Origin: Flavobacterium sp.
Lineage (GTDB): Bacteria; Bacteroidota; Bacteroidia; Flavobacteriales; Flavobacteriaceae
Direction: 5' to 3'
NCBI RefSeq assembly: GCF_021151785.1
Contig: NZ_JAGKWP010000058.1
Location: forward strand, 1 to 15,298
Length of the DNA stretch: 15,298 bases
The notes beneath the pieces are model-generated. The model saw nothing but the letters and a program-made list of their open reading frames with translations. It was not told the DNA's origin and ran no database searches. The position numbers and the translations under genes are program-made. Below, piece after piece: positions 13,180 to 15,298 of the stretch; the stretch's first letter is position 1; each line of letters starts with the position of its first letter.

Positions 13180-15156
13180 ATGGAAACAAAACACGGCTTT
13201 AGCAACAAAGTCACTGCAGCAAGTTTATTAGTTGCACTTGGTATCATTTATGGTGATATTGGAACTAGTCCATTATATGCTTTAAAAGCAGTTATTGGAA
13301 CAAGAAAAATTGAAGAAATATTAGTTTATGGTGGAGTATCTGCTATTTTTTGGACCTTGGTTATTCAGACCTCAATCAAATATATTTGGCTGACTTTAAA
13401 AGCAGATAATAATGGAGAAGGTGGGATTTTTTCTTTATATGCTTTGGTTAGACGTTATGGAAAAAAATTAGTGATTCCAGCAATTTTAGGAGCTACTACC
13501 CTACTTGCGGATGGAATTATTACACCACCAATTTCAGTTGCCTCTGCAATTGAAGGCTTAGGAATGGTTGATCAGTTTAAAAACATTATTCAACCTGGAA
13601 ATACAATCACCGTAAGTATTGTAGTTTTAATTTTATCGCTTTTATTCTTTTTTCAACGTTTTGGAACACAAACAATTGGTAAATTATTTGGACCAATTAT
13701 GTTGGTTTGGTTTTCAATGTTATTCATAGTTGGTATTAATCAAATAACATTACATATTGATATTTTAAAAGCTTTAAATCCTTATTATGCCTATGAATTG
13801 CTAAGTCAATATCCAAAAGGTTTTTGGTTACTTGGCTCTGTATTTTTATGTACAACTGGAGCTGAAGCTTTGTATTCTGATTTAGGACATTGTGGCATAA
13901 AAAACATTCGAATAAGTTGGATTTATGTTAAAACGTGTTTAGTGGTAGCATACCTTGGTCAAGCAGCTTGGTTAATGCATCAAAATGAAGATTTCTTAAA
14001 TGGCAGAAATCCTTTTTTTGAAATTATTCCTAATTGGTTTTTACTACCAAGTATTGTCATAGCAACTTTGGCTACAATTATTGCCTCTCAAGCACTTATT
14101 AGTGGTAGTTATACTTTAATTAGTGAAGCCATAAACTTAAACTTTTGGCCAAGAGTGGCCGTTCGTCAACCTTCAGAAACTAAAGGTCAAATTTATATTC
14201 CGAGTGTGAATTATGTATTGTGGTTTGGATGCGTTTTAATGATTTTATACTTCCGTTCATCTGAACATATGGAAGCTGCCTATGGTTTTTCAATAACCAT
14301 AACTATGATGATGACAACTTTATTATTAGGTTATTTCTTGAGATACCGCCTAAAATGGAAACCCATAGCAGTTTGGTCAATTGTTGGACTTTTCGCTATA
14401 GTAGAATCTTCATTTTTCATTGCAAATGTTGCTAAAATAAAAGAAAGATGGATGTTTTTATTCTTTGAATTAGGCATTTTTATGGTGATGTATATCTGGT
14501 ATAAAGCTCGAAAAATTCATAATCGCTATACCAAATTCACTGAACTAGGTAAATACAGTCATCAATTAGCAGAATTAAGTGAAGATGATTCCATACCAAA
14601 ATTTGCTACTCATTTAATTTATTTATCTAAAGCAGATAGAAGACATCATATAGAAGAAAAAATTATCAAATCAATTTTTTCAAAAAAACCAAAACGTGCC
14701 GATGTCTATTGGTTTTTACACCTAAATAGAACAAATGAACCATACACATTAAGTTACAATGTAACCGAACTTATAGATGATAAAGTGATTAAAATTAATA
14801 TAAATGTCGGATTTAGAATTCAGCCAAAAACCGAGTTGTATTTTAAAAAAATAGTCCAAGAATTAGTAGCAAACAAAGAGTTAAATCTACACGTAAGACC
14901 AGATGGTTCAACAAAGTATAACAATGAACCCGATTTTAAATTTGTGGTTTTAGAAAAATATTTATCCGTTGAAAATGAATTTAAAATTAAAGACAATTTG
15001 CTTTTAAATGGTTATCGTTATTTAAAAGAAATAGGCATATCTGATGAAAAAGCATTTGGATTAGACAAAAGTGATGTAATTATAGAACAAGTACCATTAC
15101 TTTATCAACCAATTACAAAAATTGAACTTAAAAGAGAAAATTATGAAACTAGATAA
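13180..15156 (+). CDS. kup: Potassium transporter Kup
   Basis: Low-affinity K+ uptake permease of the KUP/HAK/KT family, probably a K+/H+ symporter, in the inner membrane. The signature YGDIGTSPLYAL is at 24-35. Asp26 and Tyr33, and Asp111, Thr115 and Ser119 in ADGIITPPIS, have the same spacing as potassium-site residues described in the relative KimA. About 12 TM helices are expected over residues 12-450, followed by a soluble C-terminal domain of about 200 residues typical of Kup. At 658 aa it is full length (E. coli 622). It starts at an ATG 93 bases after the regulator, with its own candidate promoter and phased repeats. The position beside a KdpDE-like pair is unusual: Kdp systems normally control the KdpFABC ATPase, and no kdpFABC gene is seen in this window. 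Confidence 0.96.
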   Translation: METKHGFSNKVTAASLLVALGIIYGDIGTSPLYALKAVIGTRKIEEILVYGGVSAIFWTLVIQTSIKYIWLTLKADNNGEGGIFSLYALVRRYGKKLVIPAILGATTLLADGIITPPISVASAIEGLGMVDQFKNIIQPGNTITVSIVVLILSLLFFFQRFGTQTIGKLFGPIMLVWFSMLFIVGINQITLHIDILKALNPYYAYELLSQYPKGFWLLGSVFLCTTGAEALYSDLGHCGIKNIRISWIYVKTCLVVAYLGQAAWLMHQNEDFLNGRNPFFEIIPNWFLLPSIVIATLATIIASQALISGSYTLISEAINLNFWPRVAVRQPSETKGQIYIPSVNYVLWFGCVLMILYFRSSEHMEAAYGFSITITMMMTTLLLGYFLRYRLKWKPIAVWSIVGLFAIVESSFFIANVAKIKERWMFLFFELGIFMVMYIWYKARKIHNRYTKFTELGKYSHQLAELSEDDSIPKFATHLIYLSKADRRHHIEEKIIKSIFSKKPKRADVYWFLHLNRTNEPYTLSYNVTELIDDKVIKININVGFRIQPKTELYFKKIVQELVANKELNLHVRPDGSTKYNNEPDFKFVVLEKYLSVENEFKIKDNLLLNGYRYLKEIGISDEKAFGLDKSDVIIEQVPLLYQPITKIELKRENYETR

Positions 15157-15298
15157 ATCAAAAATCATATTTGAAAAATGGGAACAGCTTTCAAACAAAA
15201 AAGTAAAATTACTTCTTAAAAATGGTAAAGAAAAAATTGGAACCATTGAACGTTTTACACATGGAAGTAATTCATTTATTGGATATTGGATACTAAAC
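15143..15298 (+). CDS. Small unrecognised protein, partial (runs off the right edge)
   Basis: An open frame begins at an ATG inside the last codons of kup, overlapping it by 14 bases, and continues for 52 codons with no stop up to the window edge. It begins MKLDKSKIIFEKWEQLSNKK and goes on with a KVKLLLKNG and an IGTIERFTHG stretch. There is no signal peptide. The alternating strand pattern with KVKLLLKNG...GTI loosely recalls an Sm-like barrel, but I do not recognise a family and give no function. The overlap suggests translational coupling with kup. A chance open frame is possible but less likely, as the composition is protein-like and the frame stays open. Confidence 0.65.
   Translation, partial: MKLDKSKIIFEKWEQLSNKKVKLLLKNGKEKIGTIERFTHGSNSFIGYWILN

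Noticed and set aside
1..15298. CRISPR array or insertion sequence.
   Set aside because: No regularly spaced repeats and no transposase with flanking inverted repeats were seen; the only recombinase is the integrase at the left edge.

Overview
This window looks like chromosomal DNA from a member of the Bacteroidota, most likely a Flavobacterium-like Flavobacteriaceae. The base composition is AT-rich, and three positions carry the Bacteroidota -7 promoter element (TAnnTTTG). PanB, FtsK, LolA, the LptF/G permease and the RibB protein all look flavobacterial to me; this is recognition by eye, with no database search.

Left edge (1-1770): a Bacteroidota-type tyrosine recombinase is read leftward, away from two tandem tRNA-Ser(UGA) genes whose 3' ends face it. 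This is the usual layout at one end of an element integrated at a tRNA, and any element body would lie left of base 1. Between the recombinase and the tRNAs lie a large imperfect palindrome and the tRNA terminator. The tRNAs have a near-perfect Bacteroidota promoter.

Middle (1895-10767, all minus strand): two or three housekeeping transcription units. The first is dgkA-like, ftsK, lolA-like, lptF/G-like and ribB, tightly packed and covering envelope lipid recycling, chromosome segregation, lipoprotein and LPS transport, and riboflavin synthesis. The RibB protein keeps a RibA-like C-terminal domain that has lost its zinc cysteines and catalytic motif. Upstream are tpx (thiol peroxidase), with its own promoter and terminator, and panB plus an RluA-family pseudouridine synthase.

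Right (10900-15298, all plus strand): a compact potassium-related cluster. It comprises a secreted NTF2-like protein, a short KdpD-like histidine kinase lacking the usual cytoplasmic KdpD sensor, a KdpE-like response regulator, a Kup potassium transporter, and the start of a small unrecognised gene overlapping the end of kup. Three TCTTTATA repeats, phased by one and two helical turns, lie just upstream of kup. They are good candidates for the regulator's binding site, suggesting a KdpDE-like system controlling Kup instead of the KdpFABC pump. This cluster is the most interesting part of the window. The rest is mostly ordinary core genome.
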